A stretch of DNA of 25,872 bases from the IMG/VR virus record IMGVR_UViG_3300042520_001718, positions 1 to 25,872 of that record; one strand, written 5' to 3'. The notes beneath the pieces are model-generated. The model was not told the origin of the DNA and searched no databases. It was given only the letters and a program-made list of their open reading frames with translations. Position numbers and translations under genes: made by a program. Each line of letters begins with the position of its first letter. Positions within the stretch are counted from its first letter, which is position 1. The stretch comes from a virus. Below, in pieces: positions 17,172-23,042 of this stretch.

Positions 17172-17264
17172 TTATTCCATATCCTTTATAAAAATCGAAG
17201 CTGTGTTTTTAGAACTGTAAACCCAGTAGTGGCACGCCTCACATTTACATGCGAATACATGCAT
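17172..17264 (-). CDS. 30-aa Cys-rich peptide with strong ribosome site
   Basis: A small frame starting MHVFACKCEACHYWVY and ending in TAA directly before the methyltransferase ATG. GGGAGG lies 6 nt before the ATG, one of the best ribosome sites in the window. The motif CxCxxCH could bind zinc or iron. It overlaps the last 20 nt of the SNF2 helicase gene in another frame. It may also couple translation to the methyltransferase. No family is known. Confidence 0.55.
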   Translation of the reverse strand: MHVFACKCEACHYWVYSSKNTASIFIKDME

Positions 17265-18735
17265 GACCGACCTCCCTGAATAACTGTTCTTGTTCTTTGG
17301 TATCTGATTCAACGCGATCAGCTTTTCGCAGAACGTTGTCGACAAAAGGAATCTCCAGTTCTGTCACTGGAATATGGACATTCAATGGACGTGTTGACCC
17401 GATACGGTTTGACCGCTTCACAGCCTGATAGAATTCTTCGTATGAGTCTTTCAGACCTGAAAACACCTGCCGAGTACACACCTGTAGATTTAACCCGAAC
17501 CCGAGGATGCGCGGTTTACTGATAAGCACTTTCACGTCGCCACGTTTAAATGCGTCAATGTGCTCCAGTCGTTTCGCTTCCGGTGTTTCTCCTTTAATGC
17601 TGACCGCTTCCGGAAATGTATCTTCCATCAACTCCTGTTCGTCGTTGTAGTTGCACCAGATGATGGTTGATTCCCCCGGCCAACTGTCGACCATCGCTCT
17701 GATGTGCGAAGGCTTATTGGTCGGCATTCCTCCTTTGCCTTTCGCGATCTGCGACAACTTCCCGCGTTCACCGATGCCGCCGATCTCATTAGTTATCAAT
17801 GATCCGGTCAGTGACTGCGCCGCCTTCCGTTGCTCTGGTGTCAGTTCAATGTGGTCAATATGAATGTGAATCGGTGGTGTTGTCCCGACGTTGTCGCACC
17901 ATCCATAGGTTGCCGGATTCGTTAGGAAAATTGACCAGTCAGCCAGAGACCGATAGAACGGCTTCAGGGCATGTGGTTTCAGTTCCCAGCGGTTCTGAGT
18001 CTCACCACGATTGATGAAATACGTGGCGAGAAACTCATTCACTGTTCGGCAGCGATCCAGAAACACAGCGTGATTCGCGAACTCAATCCGATCGTTCGGA
18101 GCTGGTGTGCCAGTCGCACACAACTTCCATTTCAGCCCTCGCCCGAGTTCAATCAAGCGGTTGCCGTATTCACCGTAGTGAGACTTCAGCATTGAAGACT
18201 CATCGAGAATCAGCCCGGCCAGATTACCGGGTATCAGTCCTTCCCGAATCGCTTCGTAATTGGTGACCGCAATCTGAGTGTTCAGGCTGTCGTTTGATTC
18301 CAGCCAGTTCTGTAAGTCAAACGCTCGGACCTGACCAATATCGAACCGTTCACCGTACCAGCGAAATGCTTCCTGCAATGTCTGCGACACAACCATCAAC
18401 GGGGATACGATCAGGATTTTTCCGCCGTTGCAGTTCTTTGCAGCGTGCCGAGCAAACTCCAGAAGCATCAGCGTTTTACCGAGTCCACAATCTGCAAAGA
18501 TTGCATACTTCCGTTTCTTCAATGCCAGAGAAACGATATCACGCTGATAATCAAACATCCCTTCTTTCGGCTCGTATTGAGTGTCGTCAGACTCAGCATC
18601 TGCGACACCAAACGCAGCAGCATATTCATCAGATATCTCTGCTGCGTTTCCGACGAACCGATACACCGGGCATCGCCGGACCTTCAGGAATGTTTCGTAG
18701 TCAGTGATTGAGGACGTGTTAAATCGGATTCTCAT
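17245..18735 (-). CDS. SNF2-family helicase/ATPase
   Basis: A 496-aa SNF2-like superfamily 2 protein. Q-region FDYQRDIV, motif I FADCGLGKT (80-88), motif II LILDESSMLK (175-184), motif III CATGTPAPND (206-215), and motif VI near QAVKRSNRIGS. SNF2 proteins of this compact phage type usually sit next to an SPPF-type DNA methyltransferase, as here, and are thought to remodel or translocate on DNA during replication or packaging. The start ATG overlaps the preceding stop (ATGA). All catalytic motifs appear intact. Confidence 0.9.
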   Translation of the reverse strand: MRIRFNTSSITDYETFLKVRRCPVYRFVGNAAEISDEYAAAFGVADAESDDTQYEPKEGMFDYQRDIVSLALKKRKYAIFADCGLGKTLMLLEFARHAAKNCNGGKILIVSPLMVVSQTLQEAFRWYGERFDIGQVRAFDLQNWLESNDSLNTQIAVTNYEAIREGLIPGNLAGLILDESSMLKSHYGEYGNRLIELGRGLKWKLCATGTPAPNDRIEFANHAVFLDRCRTVNEFLATYFINRGETQNRWELKPHALKPFYRSLADWSIFLTNPATYGWCDNVGTTPPIHIHIDHIELTPEQRKAAQSLTGSLITNEIGGIGERGKLSQIAKGKGGMPTNKPSHIRAMVDSWPGESTIIWCNYNDEQELMEDTFPEAVSIKGETPEAKRLEHIDAFKRGDVKVLISKPRILGFGLNLQVCTRQVFSGLKDSYEEFYQAVKRSNRIGSTRPLNVHIPVTELEIPFVDNVLRKADRVESDTKEQEQLFREVGHACIRM

Positions 18736-19520
18736 CGCGTGTTCCTCACTGCCTTAACGATCTCGCTGACAGCTGCCTGAATTTCCATGAACGCCGTTTC
18801 CGACCAATACGGATTTCCGATCCGTTCGAGTTCATCACGTGCATCCGTCAATAACGCTTCACCGAATGCTTCGGCCTTCTCAATCTCCGGCTTAAGTGCT
18901 TCGGCACATCGCTGGTCAGCCGCCCGGCGTTCGGCTTCACGTGCTTCGATTTCGCGCCGTTCGTTCTCCGCTCGCAGTCGCTGCAATTCTTCGCGATCCC
19001 TGCGCAACTGTTCCTCTTCGATTTTTCGTGCTGCAGCTTTCTGAGTTTCCGCTGTCAGCAGTGCTTCAAAAAATCCGTCATCCATCACGTCCAGTGCGTT
19101 CAGATCGACGCCAACAACACCGATGGCAGCCAGTCGGTTAAGTCGACTTTGCAGCCGTTCACGCTTCTCGGCTTCCTTCTGCTGCTTTTCTTTCAGCCGT
19201 TCCGCTTCGTAGTTCTCTTCCTCTGCCGACAGCCTGCCTTCGATCGGTTCGATTTCGCTGATCAAGCGATTCATTTCGGCATTGATAGCTCGCTGATACT
19301 TCAACGCACCGGAATTCAGATCCTGAGCGCGTTTTTTAATCGCAATCCGAATTTTTTTGACCGTCTTGCGTGCTTCAGTGACGGCCTTGATGCCGACCGT
19401 TGCAACGGTCAGATTTCCAAATTCACGGACCTGAGCAATCGCAAGTTCATCCGGTCGAAACTCTGCCAGCGTCGAAACGATCAGAGCGTCAACTGGAGCC
19501 GGTGTTTCTTCAATAATCAT
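18732..19520 (-). CDS. Coiled-coil protein of the recombination block
   Basis: A 262-aa protein. The N-terminal 45 residues are a small domain; long charged helices follow (TEARKTVKKIRIAIKKRAQD, then a strongly heptad-like stretch rich in Glu, Arg and Ala from about residue 95 to 215). The C-terminus is helical. Proteins of this kind are common between ssDNA-binding and helicase genes in phages, sometimes called DUF1351-like, and may bridge DNA-repair factors. The ATG overlaps the upstream stop (ATGA). No enzymatic motif is seen. Confidence 0.7.
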   Translation of the reverse strand: MIIEETPAPVDALIVSTLAEFRPDELAIAQVREFGNLTVATVGIKAVTEARKTVKKIRIAIKKRAQDLNSGALKYQRAINAEMNRLISEIEPIEGRLSAEEENYEAERLKEKQQKEAEKRERLQSRLNRLAAIGVVGVDLNALDVMDDGFFEALLTAETQKAAARKIEEEQLRRDREELQRLRAENERREIEAREAERRAADQRCAEALKPEIEKAEAFGEALLTDARDELERIGNPYWSETAFMEIQAAVSEIVKAVRNTR

Positions 19521-19993
19521 CTGAGAAATCCTTTCATCAATTCGGAACGGGAAACAAAAACTTCAATCTGTCGGTCAACGGTCAGGAATGACCATGCGCC
19601 TTGGTAGTCAGCCCAACACCAGAATTCACGGTCACCGGTCTCTGTGTCCATTTCGTACACGATCGATTCTGTGACCAGAATGCCGAGCTTCTCCTGCAAC
19701 AGTGCATCGCAATAATCCTGAAACTTGCACAGGTCGGCATTCTTGAACTTGCGAGGAACGTCACTTGTCAGGATCTCGTGTGCGTCGTGATACAGTCCCC
19801 ACAGTTGCACCTGCGCAGGCTGTTCGCTGAGTGCGTCAAACACGTTCAGCGAATGACTCAACACCGAGCACAGCGGGTGCTGACCACCAAATCGGCCAAT
19901 CCGTGAAAGGCACTCAGCCACCCATTGCGGATCTTGCACACATCGACTTGACCATGTTTCAGGATCGTCGATGTAATTCGGCCATTTACTCAC
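19517..19993 (-). CDS. YfbR-like HD-domain phosphohydrolase
   Basis: The best start is GTG 19993, preceded by AAGGAG at 7 nt, giving 158 aa; longer in-frame starts overlap the upstream terminator and are unlikely. The HD-domain ligands are visible in SVLSHSLNVF (H47), GLYHDAHEILTSDVP (H69, D70, D78) and a distal Asp. The last segment closely resembles E. coli YfbR, a 5'-deoxynucleotidase. A phage copy would shift dNMP and dNTP pools or supply nucleosides during replication. A terminator and a hairpin that pairs the start codon lie directly upstream (see 19988-20063). Confidence 0.8.
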   Translation of the reverse strand: MSKWPNYIDDPETWSSRCVQDPQWVAECLSRIGRFGGQHPLCSVLSHSLNVFDALSEQPAQVQLWGLYHDAHEILTSDVPRKFKNADLCKFQDYCDALLQEKLGILVTESIVYEMDTETGDREFWCWADYQGAWSFLTVDRQIEVFVSRSELMKGFLR

Positions 19994-20014
19994 AGCGTGA
20001 CTCCTTCCGTGAGT
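19988..20014 (-). promoter_or_regulatory. Hairpin covering the HD gene's start codon
   Basis: On the minus strand ACTCAC (20014-20009) can pair with GTGAGT (19993-19988), which contains the GTG start; the AAGGAG ribosome site (20006-20001) sits in the loop. Alternative pairing GACTC/GAGTC exists in the same region. This may limit translation of the HD gene. Confidence 0.35.
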
Positions 20015-20018
20015 CGGT

Positions 20019-20063
20019 AAAAACAGCCCGGCAGTGCGAGCTGTAGACAAACACTGCCGGGCT
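20019..20063 (-). terminator. Intrinsic terminator or attenuator before the HD gene
   Basis: A perfect 12-bp stem, AGCCCGGCAGTG (20025-20036) with CACTGCCGGGCT (20052-20063), and 15-nt loop. On the minus strand it is followed by G then five T (20024-20019). It lies between the ssDNA-binding gene and the HD gene, so it should lower expression of the downstream replication block. Confidence 0.75.
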
Positions 20064-20102
20064 TTCAGGAGGGCCATCGCAACGCACGACAGCCAATCGA
20101 GA

Positions 20103-20594
20103 TCACTGTTTCGCGAATGGATTCGCTTTGGCGGCAGGTGCTGAAGCAGGAGTTTCAAACGCTTCCTGCATCATGTTGGTCTGCTGCTGAGCGTTTGATT
20201 CGGAACGGGACTTGTAGCCCTTGATCTCGTTTCGCGGGTTTCCGTTCTGGTCTTTGCCGATCGCAACCTTGATCGTCAGCGGTCGGTTGTGCAGTTCCTC
20301 GCTGTGCTGCGGGTTCTCAATACCGGCTGCCACGCAGACTGCTTTCAGTTGCGCACGTCCGATTTGCTGAGCCTGTGCCGATTTGTTGACGATGTTCAGC
20401 CCGTCGAAAAGTGTTCGGTTCTGAAACGGACCATTCAGAATCTGCAGTTTCAGTTCCAACCGCTGCCCGGTGTTGTCTTTCGTCGGCTTCTTTTCGCTGC
20501 TGACAATCACCGCCGGATATTCGCCTGCCGGAATCGGTTCAAACGATCCTCCCGGCTGAACGTTTTTCAAATCAAGATCCATCAAACTCGCCAT
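20103..20594 (-). CDS. DUF669-family ssDNA-binding-like protein
   Basis: 163 aa with the DUF669 pattern: an N-terminal FEPIPAGEYPAVIVSSEKKP, then TGQRLELKLQILNGPFQNRT, then AQAQQIGRAQLKAVCVAAGI, a beta-rich core, and a low-complexity C-tail rich in Gln and Ala ending NPFAKQ. The flexible tail with terminal residues is reminiscent of SSB. DUF669 proteins accompany Sak4/RecA-like ATPases in phages and are believed to bind single-stranded DNA. Here the ATPase gene is directly upstream, which fits a functional pair. Confidence 0.85.
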   Translation of the reverse strand: MASLMDLDLKNVQPGGSFEPIPAGEYPAVIVSSEKKPTKDNTGQRLELKLQILNGPFQNRTLFDGLNIVNKSAQAQQIGRAQLKAVCVAAGIENPQHSEELHNRPLTIKVAIGKDQNGNPRNEIKGYKSRSESNAQQQTNMMQEAFETPASAPAAKANPFAKQ

Positions 20595-20599
20595 GTCAA

Positions 20600-21376
20600 C
20601 TACCCTGCTTTCTGTACTGGAGAAACTGAAACACCCTTCACGCTGTCATCACTTTTCGGAAACCACTTCGCATAGTCAGCCCATGAAAACCCGATCTCCG
20701 CTGGCATGCCTTCCAGCCGATTCTTTGCCAGGCATGCCGCTGATTCCTGTGTTCTCAGGTATCGCTCTGAATTGCCGACAGCAATTCCTCGTTCCTTGTT
20801 AAACCCGAGATCCTCTTTTCGGACGAAGACGCGATACGAGGCAAATAACACTTCGTCACACCATTCCTGAAGCATCGCTGATGCACTGTCATGCAGTGCT
20901 GGCTGATAGCGGTCGTATGAATCGGTTTCCGGGTCACTGTGTTTTTTGATTGCACAGTGAGCCAACAGAATGACGCCGATTGACTTTTCTTTTCGCAGCC
21001 AGTCGAGCTTAAATGTGATCTCGTCCCAGTACTTCAGCGCAGATTTGTAGCCATTGCCAAAGCCGATATCCGCGAAGTCTTTTCCGGCCTTCTTCGCGAC
21101 TTCAGCGTGAATCAGACCTTCCAGCCAATCGGCTGAGTCAATCGCGATGTGCTGGTATTTGTGCTTGTCGTTTGCAAGCCATATCAACGCTTCGTTAACT
21201 GATTCCAGTGACTGCAGATGCTCCGTTCGTTCGCAGTCAATGTCGTCAAGTCCGTCCTCCAGATTCAATAACAGGCAGTTCGGTGCCTGTGCCGCCCATG
21301 TGCTTTTACCGATGCCGTGAACGCCATAGAGCAGCGTTCTGCGCGGTTTGGTTTTCTTGCCACTAACAATCTTCAC
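20600..21376 (-). CDS. RecA-like ATPase (Sak4 type, AAA_24)
   Basis: The best start is GTG 21376, with AAGGAG 9 nt upstream, giving 258 aa. Walker A is LLYGVHGIGKST (about 15-26), followed by LLLNLEDGLDDID; Walker B-like is HIAIDSADWLE. The later segment (VILLAHCAIKKHSDPETDSY, DRYQPAL) matches phage NTP-binding proteins of the Sak4 group, which act as single-strand annealing recombinases together with SSB-like partners. The gene overlaps the upstream nuclease-like gene by 14 nt. It acts in recombination or repair; strand annealing rather than exchange is family knowledge. Confidence 0.85.
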   Translation of the reverse strand: MKIVSGKKTKPRRTLLYGVHGIGKSTWAAQAPNCLLLNLEDGLDDIDCERTEHLQSLESVNEALIWLANDKHKYQHIAIDSADWLEGLIHAEVAKKAGKDFADIGFGNGYKSALKYWDEITFKLDWLRKEKSIGVILLAHCAIKKHSDPETDSYDRYQPALHDSASAMLQEWCDEVLFASYRVFVRKEDLGFNKERGIAVGNSERYLRTQESAACLAKNRLEGMPAEIGFSWADYAKWFPKSDDSVKGVSVSPVQKAG

Positions 21377-21719
21377 TGGTCTTCTCTCCTTCTTTGAAAT
21401 CACTCAAAAACACTTCCACTTCACGACACTTCCATCTCTTTGTTTTCTTATTCTTCGCCCACCCATGCACGAAAATTCTGTGACCGTTTTCCACCCATTC
21501 TTTCGCCAATGGTGACGCTGAAATCTTTTTGATTCGTGCTGAGACATTGCTTCCGCTTGTCACCTGAAAAGCCATCATCTTCGGAGCGATGACAAGCAAA
21601 TCGATAAAACCGAACAGATCCTGCCGAATGCGTGCGAATGGGTTCCAGTGCTCGACAATGGCGACCGTCATTCCGCACTTACGAATCTGTGCAAGTGAAC
21701 GCTGAGTGGGTGAACTCAC
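21363..21719 (-). CDS. PD-(D/E)XK-like nuclease family protein
   Basis: 118 aa from GTG 21719 with GGAAGGA upstream; the start overlaps the CsrA stop (GTGA). The core DLFGFIDLLVIAPKMMAFQV, then TSGSNVSARIKKI, resembles small phage PD-(D/E)XK/VRR-type nucleases: Asp in 'FGFID' and the (E/Q)xT-type motif, here Q instead of the common E, with Lys downstream. The C-terminal WVENGHRIFVHGWAKN fits the family. A resolvase or repair endonuclease is likely. The Q substitution makes catalytic activity uncertain. Confidence 0.65.
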   Translation of the reverse strand: MSSPTQRSLAQIRKCGMTVAIVEHWNPFARIRQDLFGFIDLLVIAPKMMAFQVTSGSNVSARIKKISASPLAKEWVENGHRIFVHGWAKNKKTKRWKCREVEVFLSDFKEGEKTSEDC

Positions 21720-21883
21720 TTGCCATCCTTCCGGTCGTCTTGCACTTCCGCCCGCAAAACAGTTACATCTTTCGGAGCATGCACACCAACTCGAACACGC
21801 TCGCCTTTTATCTCCATAATCGTGACGACGATTCCGCCATCAATCACGATCGATTCGCCGACCTTACGACCCAGAACAAGCAT
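21716..21883 (-). CDS. csrA: CsrA-family RNA-binding regulator
   Basis: A complete 55-aa CsrA. It begins MLVLGRKVGESIVIDGGIVV and continues with VTIMEIKGERVRVGVHAP and DVTVLRAEV, matching the conserved family order, with the RNA-binding segments LVLGRKVGE and VRVGVHAPK both intact. GAAGGGA precedes the ATG by 6 nt. CsrA dimers bind GGA motifs in mRNA leaders and block or aid translation. A phage copy may reset host post-transcriptional control or regulate phage mRNAs. It overlaps the preceding 90-aa gene and the following nuclease-like gene, so it is part of the early/DNA-processing operon. Confidence 0.92.
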   Translation of the reverse strand: MLVLGRKVGESIVIDGGIVVTIMEIKGERVRVGVHAPKDVTVLRAEVQDDRKDGK

Positions 21884-22136
21884 TGCAGTTCCCTTCGCTA
21901 ATGACCTTGAGAAATCTGTGAGTAGCAGACATACTGACAGCAATCTGACCGCGTTTTCGCAGCACTGAAACAGCCACATTGGTGACTTCAGTTCCGTCCT
22001 CAAAACGCCACATGTCCGTCTTGCAGAAGTACGGCGCAAAGAATCGGCCGCTGTTTCGCAGTCGCTGTTTGCAGACGTGGCCAGCTCGTAGCTTTCGCAG
22101 CACTGCATCTGCTCCGAGTCCTTTCACTTTTGACAT
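21864..22136 (-). CDS. Hypothetical 90-aa protein
   Basis: Starts MSKVKGLGADAVLRKLRAGH at an ATG preceded by AAGGAAG at 5 nt, a strong ribosome site. The central MWRFEDGTEVTNVAVSVLRK segment looks like a small winged or beta-hairpin fold followed by a helix, possibly nucleic-acid binding (basic residues RKLRAG and LRKRGQ). It overlaps the csrA start by 20 nt. Function unknown. It is the first gene of the DNA-processing operon. Confidence 0.6.
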   Translation of the reverse strand: MSKVKGLGADAVLRKLRAGHVCKQRLRNSGRFFAPYFCKTDMWRFEDGTEVTNVAVSVLRKRGQIAVSMSATHRFLKVISEGNCNACSGS

Positions 22137-22220
22137 TAAGACTTCCTTTCTTTTTTCTAAGTTGTTCGAGTCGTGGCAACCGGTCCATGGTCATTAAGAG
22201 CGTGTCACGGCTCACCACGA

Positions 22221-22263
22221 TTCCGCCGCCGGGAGTCGAACCCGGCGCAGACCGTCAGCGGAA
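22221..22263 (-). other. Collapsed tRNA-like element (acceptor and T arm only)
   Basis: On the minus strand TTCCGCTG (22263-22256) pairs with CGGCGGAA (22228-22221) as an 8-bp acceptor-like stem. Inside it, CCGGG-TTCGACT-CCCGG is a perfect T arm with the canonical TTCRANY loop. The D and anticodon arms are missing; only about 10 nt (ACGGTCTGCG) join the two stems. The acceptor start TCCGCTG recalls tRNA-Asn. It may be a degraded tRNA, a tRNA-derived attachment core, or a tRNA mimic. A full tRNA cannot be drawn. Confidence 0.4.
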
Positions 22264-22329
22264 AAAACACTGGAAGCGGTCAATCAGAATCATTGATCCT
22301 GAGTCCCAAAACGCAGACCGCCTCCAGTG
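22262..22329 (-). terminator. Long hairpin with U-run (terminator or small RNA)
   Basis: CACTGGAGGCGGTC (22329-22316) pairs with GACCGCTTCCAGTG (22281-22268) over 14 bp on the minus strand, with one G-U pair, and is followed by six T (22267-22262). Inside is a second 7-bp hairpin, TCAGGAT/ATTCTGA, also with a G-U pair only on this strand. Both wobble pairs point to a minus-strand RNA. It ends the transcript of the 31-aa membrane peptide gene, whose stop is 13 nt upstream. Confidence 0.65.
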
Positions 22330-22341
22330 CGGAGAATGCGT

Positions 22342-22437
22342 TTAGTCGCGGTCGTTTCGACGCAAGTTTTCGTCAGTGATTACCCAGCAGACGATGCCGC
22401 CGAGCACAGCGAAAAATATGGCTATGAATTCATTCAT
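22342..22437 (-). CDS. 31-aa single-pass membrane peptide
   Basis: Begins MNEFIAIFFAVLGGIVCWVI and ends in a charged tail (TDENLRRNDRD), i.e. one membrane helix with a short cytoplasmic C-terminus. GGAG lies 8 nt before the ATG. It is followed by the long hairpin at 22262-22329 and preceded by the hairpin at 22469-22517, so it looks like an independently processed or regulated small gene. Possible holin-like or inhibitor peptide; unknown. Confidence 0.55.
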   Translation of the reverse strand: MNEFIAIFFAVLGGIVCWVITDENLRRNDRD

Positions 22438-22464
22438 GGGACACACTCCGTTATGAGCGTTGAG

Positions 22465-22517
22465 AAAACGCGGCCTCAGTCGCAGCAGTCGGACAGAGCC
22501 ACTGGCTGAGGACCGCG
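22465..22517 (-). terminator. Hairpin with T-run after the zinc-ribbon gene
   Basis: CGCGGTCCTCAG (22517-22506) pairs with CTGAGGCCGCG (22479-22469) with one bulged base, followed on the minus strand by TTTT (22468-22465). It separates the zinc-ribbon gene from the membrane peptide gene. Confidence 0.5.
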
Positions 22518-22521
22518 AAAT

Positions 22522-22548
22522 GATGCACCGAAAACAATCCGGTGCATC
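22522..22548. repeat. 9-bp inverted repeat after the zinc-ribbon gene
   Basis: GATGCACCG (22522-22530) and CGGTGCATC (22540-22548) form a perfect stem with a 9-nt loop, starting 9 nt past the zinc-ribbon stop codon. No clear T-run follows on either strand, so it may stabilise the mRNA end or bind a protein. Confidence 0.5.
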
Positions 22549-22556
22549 GTGCTGTT

Positions 22557-22676
22557 TCAATTGCGGCGATACGCACCGCAAGAACAAATGGACGCGGTCC
22601 CAGCAGACTTAGGGTTCACAGTGCCACACGCAGGGCACTTCCGGGCATCTCGCAGGCGACGAAGAAAAGCAAACAT
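22557..22676 (-). CDS. 39-aa zinc-ribbon protein
   Basis: Starts MFAFLRRLRDARKCPACG and contains CPACG and CSCG, i.e. CxxC and CxC pairs about 13 residues apart, a compact zinc ribbon. GGAGG lies 7 nt before the ATG, a very strong ribosome site. The basic N-terminus (RRLRDARK) could bind nucleic acid or phosphates. One of the three operator-like palindromes (22722-22737) lies 46 nt upstream, so its expression is probably controlled by the helix-turn-helix protein encoded next to it. Confidence 0.6.
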   Translation of the reverse strand: MFAFLRRLRDARKCPACGTVNPKSAGTASICSCGAYRRN

Positions 22677-22721
22677 TGTCTGTCCTCCAATGTGTTTTTG
22701 TTTCAATTAACGCAACAGATA

Positions 22722-22737
22722 TTTACGACTCTGTAAA
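22722..22737. promoter_or_regulatory. Operator-like palindrome (site 1)
   Basis: TTTACGACTCTGTAAA, with the 5-bp arms TTTAC/GTAAA shared with the perfect palindrome at 23008-23023. It lies between the helix-turn-helix gene and the zinc-ribbon gene. Confidence 0.5.
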
Positions 22738-22749
22738 CCAGAGTCAATC

Positions 22750-22953
22750 TCACTCTACCATATTTTTTTTATTTTTCAAAAAATTTTTGACACGGCGCAA
22801 ATCTGCAGCGGTCAAAATCCATGCAGTACCGGATTCGGCCTTGCGCCCGATTGCTCCGCCTGCAGCGATGAGGATTTGTCGAACCCGTGCGTCAGTGCAT
22901 CCCAGTTGTGCGGCTGCTGATTTCGCGGTGTAGAGTGGTGATGTTTTTTTCAT
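22750..22953 (-). CDS. Small helix-turn-helix DNA-binding protein, 67 aa
   Basis: MKKTSPLYTAKSAAAQLGCT begins a helix-turn-helix (about residues 7-30: TAKSAAAQLGCTDARVRQIL). A small beta-wing follows (GRKAESGTAWILTAADLRRV), as in MerR/excisionase-like or phage regulator folds, and a Lys-rich tail. It has no clear Shine-Dalgarno and a short predicted leader of about 27 nt. Two operator-like palindromes lie just upstream and a third downstream, which fits a repressor or Cro-like switch that controls itself, the leftward small genes and perhaps the divergent cassette array. Confidence 0.72.
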   Translation of the reverse strand: MKKTSPLYTAKSAAAQLGCTDARVRQILIAAGGAIGRKAESGTAWILTAADLRRVKNFLKNKKNMVE

Positions 22954-22961
22954 GCCGTGAG

Positions 22962-22977
22962 TTTACGATATGGAAAA
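22962..22977. promoter_or_regulatory. Operator-like site (site 2)
   Basis: TTTACGATATGGAAAA matches the perfect palindrome at 23008-23023 at 13 of 16 positions. It lies close to the predicted transcription start of the helix-turn-helix gene. Confidence 0.45.
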
Positions 22978-22986
22978 ATAAAATCA

Positions 22987-23014
22987 ATAATAAAGATTGA
23001 CGAGTGGTTTACAA
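22987..23014 (-). promoter_or_regulatory. Candidate promoter of the helix-turn-helix gene
   Basis: On the minus strand TTGTAA (23014-23009) and TATTAT (22992-22987) are separated by 16 bp. The -35 lies inside the palindrome at 23008-23023, so binding there should block it. Confidence 0.45.
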
Positions 23015-23025
23015 TATTGTAAAAA
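22997..23025 (+). promoter_or_regulatory. Candidate promoter of the cassette array
   Basis: TTGACG (22997-23002), 17 bp, then TAAAAA (23020-23025) on the plus strand. It faces the cassette genes and overlaps the palindrome at 23008-23023, so it may be repressed together with the divergent promoter. Confidence 0.4.
23008..23023. promoter_or_regulatory. Perfect 16-bp operator palindrome (site 3)
   Basis: TTTACAATATTGTAAA, a perfect palindrome, is placed between the divergent helix-turn-helix gene and cassette array and overlaps both candidate promoters. Confidence 0.6.
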
Positions 23026-23042
23026 TTGAGAGGTAACGATAC

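Larger units (their letters stand above)
22137..22341. other. Non-coding stretch with hairpin and tRNA-like element
   Basis: About 200 bp without a supported gene between the small membrane peptide gene and the 90-aa gene. It contains the collapsed tRNA-like structure (22221-22263) and the hairpin/terminator (22262-22329), both read best from the minus strand. No promoter could be assigned. Confidence 0.5.

Noticed and set aside
22160-22182. A second T-loop-like string (GTTCGAGTC) on the plus strand
   Set aside because: The flanking bases do not form a stem; chance similarity.
22000-22218. A 72-codon minus-strand frame beginning near 22218
   Set aside because: Most of it overlaps the better supported 90-aa gene in another frame, and its own start has no ribosome site.
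22215-22335. A complete tRNA or tmRNA gene on the minus strand
   Set aside because: The T arm is canonical, but no D arm or anticodon arm can be placed at normal distance and no CCA or long tmRNA body is present; only a reduced element is supported.
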